Position numbers and translations under genes: made by a program | Assembly: GCA_902728285.1 (NCBI GenBank) | Contig: CACVBU010000818.1 | Coordinates: 453,508-517,507, forward strand | Reading direction: 5' to 3' | From: Clytia hemisphaerica | Taxonomy: Eukaryota; Cnidaria; Hydrozoa; Leptothecata; Clytiidae | DNA: 64,000 bases | Notes under the pieces: generated by a model | Databases searched by the model: none | Told to the model about the DNA's origin: nothing | What the model saw: only the letters and a program-made list of their open reading frames with translations | Shown here: piece by piece, positions 49,301 to 53,469 of the stretch | Layout: each line of letters begins with the position of its first letter | Numbering within the stretch: the stretch's first letter is position 1

Positions 49301-50608
49301 TTAAATTTCGTTTGAGCCATTGAAGCCTTTGTCAACGTTTTGATAGATTACGGAAAGCTCTTACATATGTTATTTTAACAGTCCCAGTGATTTTGGCGAT
49401 ATAGGGTAGGCCTCAGCCTCACTTTCTTCAAATCAAGTAATATTTTTAACCATTTTTCTGAAGTAATCTTTTTCCTCCGCCATACAGGTCAAAATCTGCA
49501 AAGGCAGGGCAGCATCAGCTAGGACAGAAAAGGATACTTTTTATGCCACTTTTTCATGAAAAATGCTATTTTTTGAATTCTCTCAATTCGAAAAGAGCAG
49601 CGTTCGATCACCGGACGCTAAAAAGGTATGAAAAATAATGTACCGTTATCTCCATACGAATATCGAATGAATAATTCTGAAACATTGTATCTTTTCTCTT
49701 TCCAGTGAGCAAGTACTCCATTTATGGTTTGAATTATTTTGTCTGGTCAAAGACATCAATCAGAATTGGTACGACGAAGCTTCGTTTATCAGAAGTCCTG
49801 GATGGATTCAAATCAAATGTGAGCTCAGGTAAGATCTCCAAGCATATTCTGGTTACTCTGCGTATAGCACGTATTCACTCTAAAGGCCATGGCTCTGCAA
49901 GAGAATCTGCTCGACCACTTTTATCTGTTTCATCCAGATTTGGGATGAATATTAAATGAGCATGAGCACAATGGCAAAAGCCAAACAATCGCATCAAAAC
50001 AAACGTCAATCATGACCATGGACTTAAAACTCCAAATGTTCACTAAATTGGTAAATATCGAAGAGGACCTAGATAAATAATTTCGTTATAATTGAAATCT
50101 TTTCTTTCTCATCACAGGATCCTTTCACAATTTTCCTTCAATCTATCTATCGATTCCGAACTCGAAGAAGCACCCAAAAAGGTATTTTTTTTGTCACAAA
50201 AATTCTTTCCATACCAAGGAAAAAAGGTTTTCAGTAAGGAATTACTTACGGCTTAAAACATCAGACAACGCAGCCTTTCTTATGCAACATTATTTGAAAA
50301 ATGTGAATATTTACAGCTTCTTTTTTTGGAAATCCAAATTTTCAAACTGGTATAAAAGTTTTTTGTAACTTTAGGGTTAGAAAGTTGTTTCGATGCCATT
50401 AGAAAGGTATTTTTATACTCTTTCTAAAATCACTCGGGTTTGAAGGGTAATTTTTTGGCCAAAATGTCAAGAACAACCGAAGTGGTAACTCTCGACCTTA
50501 ACTTAATTTTTGATTTGTGATATCTTTTTGTTTTAGACAGCAGTGAACATGAAAGGTGACGTTCAAGACATGTTGGTCAAACATCATCTCTTCAGCTGGG
50601 ACCTGTGA
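13299..50608 (+). CDS. SGSM3: SGSM3-like small G protein signalling modulator (TBC-SH3-RUN)
   Basis: Spliced gene of 28 coding exons (2505 nt, 834 codons plus stop), all GT-AG with consistent phase. The domain order TBC (about residues 185-400), SH3 (573-630) and RUN (about 640-820) is diagnostic for SGSM3/RUTBC3. The family interacts with small GTPases such as Rab and Rap and acts in vesicle traffic and signalling. Both TBC catalytic fingers are intact: R240 in IEKDLCR and Q277 in YCQGMGM, so GAP activity is plausible. The C-terminus KHHLFSWDL is characteristic. The protein is longer than the roughly 750-residue vertebrate form because of an acidic N-terminal extension (exons 1-2) and a longer inter-domain linker. 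Exon 1 is less certain than the rest, since exon 2 has its own in-frame ATG at 31003. Exon coordinates are in the block entries. Introns 1 and 19 are swollen by transposons. Confidence 0.92.
14649..14847 (+). CDS. Hypothetical alternative first exon, Cys-rich
   Basis: An ATG-started frame with a basic stretch ([10 protein letters not shown]) and a cysteine cluster ([14 protein letters not shown]) ends at C|GTACGT in phase 1, the phase needed to join SGSM3 exon 2. There is no homology evidence. A paired basic and Cys cluster could be a membrane-targeting, palmitoylated leader, but this is speculation and the frame may be chance. Confidence 0.15.
15062..15217. mobile_element. Pogo/Tigger-like MITE, CAGTTGAC ends
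   Basis: CAGTTGACCTCCTTATTTCG (15062) mirrors TCGAATTAGAGAGCGTCGAC, with the end at 15217. It is a close relative of 47335-47492. A diverged relative with TTCGAAT arms lies just upstream (about 14886-15022). Confidence 0.65.
15247..15511. repeat. Inverted-repeat element with G/C homopolymer ends
   Basis: CCCCGGGGGGG at the left and CCCCCC...CACCCCGGGA at the right frame short repeats of CACCCTTGCAGTGCA/TACCCTTACAGTGCA type. Same general build as 1474-1882, 22533-22912 and 43248-43586. Confidence 0.4.
15512..17340. other. Intron 1 DNA, no exon recognised
   Basis: Contains irregular ATGCTTATG repeats (about 15660-15955) and ATCGA-rich degenerate repeats (about 16300-16450). Nothing codes convincingly. 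Confidence 0.4.
17341..17604. mobile_element. Tc1/mariner-like MITE, CAGGGTGTCCC ends
   Basis: CAGGGTGTCCCTAATTAAAG (17341) mirrors the end at 17604. The inverted arms are about 50 bp and look identical, and TA flanks both sides (17339-17340, 17605-17606). 264 bp, non-coding. Identical arms suggest a recent insertion. Confidence 0.85.
17664..17861 (-). CDS. Candidate nested minus-strand exons, unknown protein
   Basis: The minus-strand frame reads from [20 protein letters not shown] onward and has plausible splice signals. Exon 17861-17754 follows an AATAG acceptor and ends ACCAAG|GTAGAG; exon 17690-17664 (AREDHQIMK) lies between a TTCAG acceptor and an AAG|GTAATG donor. Both are in phase 0 and separated by a 63-bp intron. 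Composition is protein-like, rich in charged and aromatic residues. I do not recognise the family and found no further exons, so it could be a nested gene, a retained fragment or chance. Confidence 0.3.
18309..18557. mobile_element. CACGTTTTTTT MITE family, diverged copy
   Basis: Starts ACACGTTTCTTTATAAGAAC and shares the TATATAAGAACATA.GCTTCGATAGCC and GGAAAATGGA.AAAAATACT blocks with the 24449-24700 copy. The right end is eroded. Confidence 0.6.
19384..19587 (+). other. Acidic, Cys-rich open frame (exon candidate)
   Basis: The frame encodes [20 protein letters not shown] and related acidic residues and would end at GGAG|GTATAA (19587). Part of it (TTCTTACACATTGGTAGA) is duplicated at about 19735-19790 with decay. 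No family recognised; probably not a conserved exon. Confidence 0.2.
19602..19657 (+). repeat. 14-bp tandem repeat ATAACTCGAACCTC x4
   Basis: Four head-to-tail units. The sequence resembles the arm of the pogo-like MITEs (ATAACTCGAAC), suggesting expansion from a MITE end. Confidence 0.8.
19916..20630. mobile_element. CATAGTATAAGAAAGCCG element, copy 2 (7-bp TSD)
   Basis: Same inverted ends as 7063-8302, in the opposite orientation, flanked by GTTTCAA at 19909-19915 and 20631-20637. 715 bp, lacking the extra 530-bp segment of copy 1. Two copies with different perfect 7-bp duplications fix the element boundaries. Confidence 0.8.
20657..20940. mobile_element. CACGTTTTTTT MITE family copy, TA flanks
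   Basis: CACG plus a T run (20657) mirrors an A run plus CGTG (20940), with TA on both sides. The interior differs from the GCTTCGATAGCC subfamily. Confidence 0.65.
21010..21118 (+). repeat. (TTCG)n microsatellite, about 27 units
   Basis: A pure 4-bp repeat over 109 bp. Reading frames across it on both strands are repeat artefacts. Confidence 0.97.
21212..21277. repeat. 26-bp-stem hairpin
   Basis: CACGGTCTTCTCGAGGTGGG then ATACGG mirrors CCGTAT then CCCACCTCGAGACGACCGTG with one mismatch and a 14-nt loop. A related motif (TACGGTATATATCCCACCT) recurs at about 21650, so it may be one end of a decayed element. Confidence 0.7.
21989..22519. mobile_element. Pogo-like element carrying a nested Harbinger-like MITE
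   Basis: The left end CAGTAAACTCTCTCTGACTC and the right end, mirrored as CAATCTCTTATTCGATC, are flanked by TA (21987-21988, 22520-22521). Continuity of TTCGAAT-type arms across 22095-22468 shows that the inner element interrupted it. Confidence 0.5.
22095..22468. mobile_element. PIF/Harbinger-like (Tourist-type) MITE
   Basis: AGGCCTGTTTCCATCGATCG (22095) mirrors CGATCGATGGAAACAGGCCT (22468). The arms are about 55 bp, including GCGCGAGCGTGCACG. Flanks are TAA on both sides (22092-22094, 22469-22471). A 3-bp TWA duplication and a GGCCTGTTT-type end fit Harbinger/Tourist. 374 bp, no transposase. Confidence 0.75.
22533..22912. repeat. Inverted-repeat element with internal 32-bp minisatellite
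   Basis: GGGCTTTTCCAG and CACTGTTGAGGATAT at the left mirror ATATCCTCAACAG and CTGGAAAAGCCC at the right. Inside, 22648-22783 is a tandem array of about four near-identical 32-bp units (TTACCCCTGGATAACCTCTC plus TTACAAAGATGC), followed by diverged CCTGGATATC units. It abuts the 21989-22519 element. Confidence 0.7.
23445..23610 (+). CDS. Candidate start exon in SGSM3 intron 1
   Basis: ATG at 23445 opens 55 codons ([20 protein letters not shown], later [17 protein letters not shown]) that run to a possible donor CAAG|GTTAGC in phase 1. The composition is convincingly protein-like. I do not recognise the family. It could be an alternative first exon of SGSM3, whose exon 2 takes phase 1, or part of a nested gene. 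Confidence 0.3.
23936..24189. mobile_element. CACGTTTTTTT MITE family, diverged copy
   Basis: CACTTTTTTTTATAAGAACC (23936) mirrors CTCTTATTAAAAAGTG (24189), with TA flanks. The interior is rich in TTGTTCTTA motifs. Confidence 0.55.
24449..24700. mobile_element. CACGTTTTTTT MITE family, GCTTCGATAGCC subfamily
   Basis: Starts CACGTTTTTTTTTATAGG. The interior (AAGAACATAAGGCTTCGATA, GTTAAGAACAT, TTAAGAAAATGGA) is the reverse complement of the 24893-25141 copy. The right terminus has decayed. Confidence 0.7.
24893..25141. mobile_element. CACGTTTTTTT MITE, reverse-orientation copy
   Basis: CACGTTTTTTTAAAAGAATA (24893) mirrors TCTTATCAAAAACGTG (25141), with TA on both sides. 249 bp. The 153-bp copy at 29207-29359 is an internally deleted version of this sequence. 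A related sequence (GAGCTTTGCTGGGATGATTG, AAAATGCTCTAAAAATGGCA) lies just upstream at about 24705-24890. Confidence 0.8.
25759..25813 (+). CDS. Candidate short start exon
   Basis: ATG at 25759 begins [18 protein letters not shown] and reaches CGCG|GTTTGT in phase 1, the SGSM3 exon-2 phase. It is short, so chance is likely; listed because it matches the pattern of the other candidates. Confidence 0.15.
25839..26275. mobile_element. Composite of two CACG-ended MITE copies
   Basis: Two left ends (CACGTTTATTTTATAAGAAC at 25839, CACGCTTTTTTTGACACTGG at 25925) precede an interior with CATTTCATCATGGATA and CATTTTTGTGTAAGGAGTGA, shared with 57442-57743. The right side ends near TATAAAAAAGCATGTG. Confidence 0.5.
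26622..26725 (+). repeat. Dispersed repeat, copy 1
   Basis: Contains CCGATCGGGTTGACTTTT, GTACTTTTAGCGTGCGTTGT and TTTCAAGATGGCGG. About 46482-46590 carries the same blocks in reverse complement. Family unknown. Confidence 0.6.
27010..28450 (+). repeat. Decayed tandem repeats with coding-like motif
   Basis: Loosely repeated segments every few hundred bp share TATGACAAATGGTCTTTGGA-like sequence followed by ATTTGATCAA and later GACTGGATGCAA. In one frame they read like [20 protein letters not shown] and FLEFNELY, with stops. This suggests a duplicated, decayed coding fragment of unknown origin. One unit is interrupted by the MITE at 27722-28098. Confidence 0.35.
27722..28098. mobile_element. 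TA-flanked MITE, CCGTCAAGTTACACAACATG ends
   Basis: CCGTCAAGTTACACAACATG (27722) mirrors CATGTTGTGTAACTTGACGG (28098). TA flanks at 27720-27721 and 28099-28100 indicate a Tc1/mariner-type insertion. 377 bp. An 89-codon frame inside has no recognisable motif. Confidence 0.8.
28793..29057. mobile_element. CACGTTTTTTT MITE, AAGAAACA subfamily
   Basis: CACGTTTTTTTTATTTTAAG (28793) mirrors TTTCTTAAAAAAAAAACGTG (29057). The interior repeats AAGAAACATG and GGCTCA motifs. The right side keeps the TA flank. Confidence 0.7.
29075..29145 (-). repeat. Dispersed repeat shared with about 43035-43105
   Basis: The reverse complement contains AATAAACCAG, CGAGGCTGGAA and GTCAGCCAATA, in the same order as 43035-43105. 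Possibly a SINE remnant. Confidence 0.5.
29207..29359. mobile_element. CACGTTTTTTT MITE, deletion derivative
   Basis: The TA-flanked 153-bp copy keeps both ends of the 24893-25141 sequence (GAAGCC/AAGCCTTCGGATGTTCTT, then TTTTGGCCATCG) but lacks about 95 bp of the middle, a textbook internal deletion. Confidence 0.8.
29812..30003. mobile_element. Fragment of the CACG MITE family (subfamily 2)
   Basis: Shares GCATTTTTGTGAACAAACTG, AAAATGCTCTAAAA and TATTCTTATATAAAAAAGCG with 57442-57743. The left end was not found. Confidence 0.5.
30312..30381 (+). CDS. Candidate alternative first exon near SGSM3 exon 2
   Basis: ATG at 30312 opens 23 codons ([20 protein letters not shown]) ending at a strong donor TTCG|GTAAGC in phase 1. 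It lies only 616 bp upstream of SGSM3 exon 2, which starts in the matching phase. Contains a CxxC. It would give a second SGSM3 N-terminus if transcribed from a local promoter. No homology evidence. Confidence 0.35.
30998..31759 (+). CDS. SGSM3: SGSM3 exons 2-4 (acidic N-terminal region)
   Basis: Exons are 30998-31102, 31338-31459 and 31696-31759. Exon 2 encodes an acidic stretch ([14 protein letters not shown]) with an in-frame ATG at 31003 (CACCAATGG context), an alternative start. Exon 3 is Pro/Ser-rich and carries the conserved SGSM3 motif [17 protein letters not shown]. Exon 4 encodes [13 protein letters not shown], matching the conserved YDEFGF-type segment. Confidence 0.9.
32389..37018 (+). 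CDS. SGSM3: SGSM3 exons 5-13 (TBC RabGAP domain)
   Basis: Exons are 32389-32525, 33172-33249, 33860-33919, 34264-34455, 34762-34878, 35200-35278, 35691-35752, 36194-36277 and 36923-37018. Exon 5 encodes the GDLTWDK motif, exon 6 NGIPHSMR, exon 7 [20 protein letters not shown], exon 8 the arginine finger ([15 protein letters not shown]) and glutamine finger ([12 protein letters not shown]), exon 11 [14 protein letters not shown] and exon 12 [10 protein letters not shown]. All are recognisable TBC subdomains and no key residue is lost. Introns are 300-640 bp. Confidence 0.95.
33391..33518. repeat. Small inverted-repeat element in SGSM3 intron 6
   Basis: AAAAGGTGGTACCC and AGTGCTTTTCAATG at the left mirror CATTGAAAAGTGCT and AGCACCACTTTT at the right. 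About 128 bp, probably a MITE. Confidence 0.55.
36451..36741. mobile_element. Inverted-repeat element in SGSM3 intron 12
   Basis: About 40-bp arms centred on AAGCCCGAAGGGCTAGA at both ends, in inverted orientation (about 36459-36495 and 36698-36735). No target duplication identified. Confidence 0.6.
37036..37186. mobile_element. Pogo-like MITE remnant
   Basis: Starts CTGTGGAGTCTCCATAACTC after TA, only 17 bp beyond the exon-13 donor. The right arm has TTCGAGTTAAACAGACTC. Related to 48958-49140. Confidence 0.5.
37557..40603 (+). CDS. SGSM3: SGSM3 exons 14-17 (inter-domain linker)
   Basis: Exons are 37557-37682, 39222-39327, 40060-40178 and 40536-40603. Exon 14 continues the helical tail of the TBC region ([20 protein letters not shown]). 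Exon 15 encodes [20 protein letters not shown], corresponding to the basic RRRTQRRKS-type segment of SGSM3. Exon 16 encodes [20 protein letters not shown], and exon 17 [20 protein letters not shown]. Intron 14 contains the element at 38095-38973 and intron 15 the one at 39424-39592. Confidence 0.9.
38047..38078 (+). repeat. tRNA-like SINE fragment (B-box)
   Basis: GGGGGTTCAATCCCTAGCC contains a near-perfect pol III B-box (GGTTCAATCCC) but no paired cloverleaf or A-box was recognised. The element at 38095-38973 inserted just downstream. Confidence 0.35.
38095..38973. mobile_element. Inverted-repeat element with TTAT target duplication
   Basis: The left end GGACATG, T10, ACTGTACCAAAAT mirrors the right end ATTTTGGTACAGT, A10, CATGTCC. 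TTAT flanks both sides (38091-38094, 38974-38977). 879 bp, no coding frame. A second internal inverted pair (GATCATAACTCACTCC at about 38638 and GGAGTGAGATATGATC at about 38757) forms a smaller palindrome. Superfamily unresolved. Confidence 0.75.
39424..39592. mobile_element. MITE in SGSM3 intron 15
   Basis: TAGGTCATTTCACG with TCATGGGTAA...CAGGAC at the left mirrors GTCCTG...TTACCCATGA and CGTGAAATGGCCTA at the right. 169 bp, hairpin-forming. Confidence 0.65.
40709..40734 (+). repeat. Poly-C run (26 C)
   Basis: Homopolymer in SGSM3 intron 17. Its length is likely unstable and uncertain in sequencing. Confidence 0.95.
40888..41419 (+). CDS. SGSM3: SGSM3 exons 18-19 (SH3 domain)
   Basis: Exons are 40888-40975 and 41315-41419. 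Together they encode a full SH3: [19 protein letters not shown] (ALYDF-like and acidic RT-loop residues), then [20 protein letters not shown] with the conserved Trp pair and the G-W-F-P ligand-binding turn. The preceding RHRRAK-type basic segment is also conserved in SGSM3. The acceptor region of exon 19 is partly duplicated just upstream (see findings). Confidence 0.95.
41435..41498 (+). repeat. tRNA-like SINE fragment
   Basis: TAGTGTAGTGGG (A-box-like, 41442) and GGTTCGATTTCC (B-box-like, 41476) lie between partly complementary GGCACAG and GGTGCTG ends. The variable region and one arm are missing, so it is not a functional tRNA. It starts 15 bp after the exon-19 donor. Confidence 0.5.
41600..42985 (+). 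pseudogene. Truncated Penelope-like retroelement (RT + GIY-YIG)
   Basis: The frame at 41657-42181 has reverse transcriptase motifs ([17 protein letters not shown], then catalytic YMDDI at 41813). The reading frame shifts near 42090 and again near 42285. The last part (to 42706) has a GIY-YIG endonuclease signature: [18 protein letters not shown] followed by TRLKEHK, with the Cys pairs typical of Penelope-like elements. RT followed by a C-terminal GIY-YIG domain is diagnostic for that class. The 5' part of the RT is missing (5' truncation), so the copy is dead. It sits in SGSM3 intron 19 in the sense orientation. Confidence 0.88.
43248..43586. repeat. GACGGAAT satellite between G- and C-run inverted ends
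   Basis: A G run plus TTCA at the left mirrors TGAA plus a C run at the right. The interior is a degenerate array of GACGGAATT/GGCGGAATT-like units. Reading frames across it are repeat artefacts. Confidence 0.6.
43964..44623. mobile_element. piggyBac-like MITE, TTAA flanks
   Basis: CCCTTTCCGGACGCATG (43964) mirrors CATGCGTCCGGAAAGGG (44623). TTAA flanks both ends (43960-43963, 44624-44627). CCC-starting ends with a TTAA duplication are typical of piggyBac. 660 bp, no transposase. A tandem GGGCCAC.GGTGGCCCAT palindromic motif lies near the left end. Confidence 0.85.
44628..47141. other. Rest of SGSM3 intron 19
   Basis: No exon supported. About 46482-46590 is the reverse-complement copy of the dispersed repeat at 26622-26725. 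Overlapping frames of about 100 codons on both strands at 45657-46058 have no recognisable motif or splice context. Confidence 0.4.
47142..50608 (+). CDS. SGSM3: SGSM3 exons 20-28 (RUN domain and C-terminus)
   Basis: Exons are 47142-47200, 47615-47702, 48021-48091, 48361-48409, 48726-48782, 49198-49226, 49706-49828, 50118-50181 and 50537-50608 (stop TGA 50606-50608). They encode the RUN domain: [72 protein letters not shown] and [12 protein letters not shown]. Exon 25 is only 29 nt yet frame-consistent. RUN domains bind small GTPases. The conserved C-terminus [18 protein letters not shown] marks the true end of the protein. Confidence 0.95.
47335..47492. mobile_element. Pogo/Tigger-like MITE, CAGTTGACGCTCTCTAATTC ends
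   Basis: CAGTTGACGCTCTCTAATTC (47335) mirrors GAATTAGAGAGCGTCGACTG (47492), flanked by TA on both sides. 158 bp, closely related to 15062-15217. Confidence 0.8.
48958..49140. mobile_element. Pogo-like MITE, diverged copy
   Basis: CTTGGAGTCTCCATAACGGG at the left and TTCGAGCTGAAACGACTCAA at the right resemble the arms of 37036-37186. TA-like flanks. Confidence 0.5.
49850..50010 (+). repeat. Dispersed repeat, copy 2
   Basis: Same blocks as 12780-12950 (GAGAATCTGC, TTTCATCCAGATTTGGGATG, AAACAATCGCATCAAA). Lies in SGSM3 intron 26. Confidence 0.5.
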
Positions 50609-50935
50609 TGATAATAGTAATATTATAATAGACAATAGATTACCTTATCGGCGGAAATTTCGTCGGTTAAAAATTTCGTCTGAAAAAGATTTTATCGTCG
50701 CTTTTTCCGCCGATCCGGTGTTTTGTAATGAAATTATTATATCCAATATCTTTGTATGACAAAGGGTTTTTTTCATTTATAAAGTTTTACCTTAAGTTTT
50801 TATCAGATTTGAACAAAAACTGAAAGTCTACGGTTACCCACAGTACTGAAAATGAGCCAAAAAATTTCATGAAAATGAAAACTGGGTCGCAGTACAAGGT
50901 ATTAGGGTAGGCAAGAAAAAGTCTGTTAAAAACTC

Positions 50936-50941
50936 AATAAA
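50936..50941 (+). promoter_or_regulatory. SGSM3: Possible SGSM3 polyadenylation signal
   Basis: AATAAA 328 bp after the stop codon; the first canonical hexamer I found downstream. Confidence 0.35.
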
Positions 50942-53469
50942 TTGAAATTGGGAGTCTTATAGACCTTATCATAAATAACCTAACCTCGTTTTCAAAATAT
51001 TGCTATATACTTCCCATAGGAGTTTAAAAGTCTCTATTTATAAAAGTAACATTTGAAGACTCGAGGGATTCAATCACCTTGGTATTGGTTTCCAAACGAG
51101 GCAGTCGTTGTACTCAAAATAATTTATGAAAAAGCCTATTATGGCTATTATCCTTATTATTGTATTCATTGTCAAACAAAATAGACTTACTGGCAATCAG
51201 ATTAAAAGTATTTTTGGGATTTCTTAGTTTGGAAGTTTAATGTATTAAACTGCAATTAACGAATTATTTATAGTAATTTAGTACAATTTAGAGAATATAA
51301 TATGTATTTTGTATAAATTATTTCGCTTATTTAATCTCAATAACGCGTTCTTTTGCGGATTTATTTTGGGTGATATTTTTATTTAGTAAGACTTTTTTTT
51401 TTACTGTGACAATGATTGACTACAAATGACAGATAAACTAAACTATCCAACTTTAAAATCGTGGTTCTCACTTTATCGGAATGATAAACTCTAACAGTTA
51501 TCTTATTTAATTTTCAAAGAAATACTGTTGCGTTGAACTTATTGAGATATTTTTCTCAATTATGGAATTTATTTTATTTTATTTTTTTTAAATTTAATTT
51601 TTCTTAAATCATTTTTGTATATTTTGACCATGTAAATATAAAGTAAGAGTAAAATATGCTATGCAAAATGAAAAGACGGATTTGTAATTTCTTTAGCACT
51701 CGGAGAAGAACTTTTGAAGCCTGAGATATGTAAAAAATTTATTCTATGATACTTTATTCTTTATACTAAAGGAGTACTAAACTTTGTCGAAAATGGATCT
51801 ATTTTGCCCGTTCTTAGCCTCCAAGTTAGATATGAAAAACCAGAAAACTTATTATTTGAAATCAGCAAAGTTTTCATCTTCCTTTTTGAAATTTTTGAAA
51901 TAAATTAAAGTCTTAAAATAAAATTATCTTTTCATCGAGGTATAACTTTTAATTATATCGTTTCTCCTTCCAGAGCAATGTATCAAAATATACGGACTGC
52001 CAATTATATCTGGATACACTTTAGTTACTTATACTACTATGCAACTTTCCATGAAGTTGGTATTAGGATCAACCATTATTTGTCGTCAACTTTTTTTGAA
52101 CAGAGTTTTTCGAAAAATGGATTGGATAATAAATTTTAATGAAAAATACACGTATATTAATTTAAAGTCTGTTTTGCTTGCAATTTTCCAATCAATGCTT
52201 CTAATAACAAATCATATACGGTACCGTTGAAATGATAATTTAGAGGAAAATTATTCTAGAATTCTAGAAAATTAAGATTAAAAATGAAGCCTTTAGTGCT
52301 AGAAATTCCATTTTTGGTACTGGAGAAAATTATTGATTGCATAAATTCAATTTATTTTTCACAAAGAACTATTGCACATAAAGTTGAAAGTCTTAAAAAG
52401 TTGCCCATTAGAGTGAAAGAACAGCAAGAAAACGAACTACCTTCCTTTGATGCAAGAAGCTCTCTAATTCGAACCGACGTAAACAAATCCAACCTTGCTT
52501 GCTCATGAGTACCATGCTCCCAATGATTATTAGCCATCTCCCCTATAAGCTGGATTTTGCCTATGAATGTTTTGTTAGTTCTAGAGAGTTTCGAACTCAA
52601 AATAACCTTCCCAAAGTGATTTACACAAAAATATGAAACAAGGTTAGTTAGTGTTTTAAATCATTTCTTTGACATTTTTTCGACCTATTTAAATCATAAA
52701 GTTTTTCTTTTCATAAAACTAAAAAGGGTTCAAGTAACAAATGCACGTAAAAAATTCTATAAAAAAGTATAACAAATTACTTTTTAAAATAAAAACGAGA
52801 TTTTTGTTAAATAATTTGATATAAATTTCATCAAAACATTTAAACTCACTGCTCTGAATTTTGCGAATGAAGCGACAATCATGAAAAATATTGTTACAAG
52901 CATATTTCATTGAAACGTTGAACGATGTCTATGTCAGCTAAATTATTTCGAGAATTAAGGGATGGTATAATGCAACGTTCTGAAGCCTGAGGCCATTAGT
53001 CCAAACCTAAATTTTCATAATTTTTTGGCTTGTTCACTTTCTCAAAAACCTATTCAATCATCTTGGGAATTGAAAATCTATTGATTATAGAATTGAATCT
53101 TATTTTAAGCCCAGTTTAGCTAACGAGTTTTGAGGATTTTACATTATACAAAAATTTCTGTTTTTAATTTTTTTTTTTTGGGAGACACTGTAGACCATTA
53201 TAGGTGAGCAGACACCCTTTTCGAGCACCATTTTAAGCAGACCGTAAAGAATAAGATGAGTTATAGCCTTTTTCAAAGATTCATAGAAAAATCTAACGTA
53301 ACTTGGAGTTCATGAACAAAACAGAAGCAACATTCAACATCCTTCCACTCAAGGTGCAAGCAACGTCCATGAGACGTTCATAACTGCCTCCAATGGGAAC
53401 AACAATAACACTCAACAACGAGGCGGAGAGATGCATGATCTCTATCTTCCATCCTACTTCACCAGCTTT
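50942..53469. other. Convergent intergenic region, no gene recognised
   Basis: AT-rich DNA between the 3' end of SGSM3 (+) and the stop of USP22 (-). Expected to hold both 3' UTRs. A TTTATT (minus-strand AATAAA) occurs at 52351-52356, over 1 kb from the USP22 stop, so its use is uncertain. No other features seen. Confidence 0.45.
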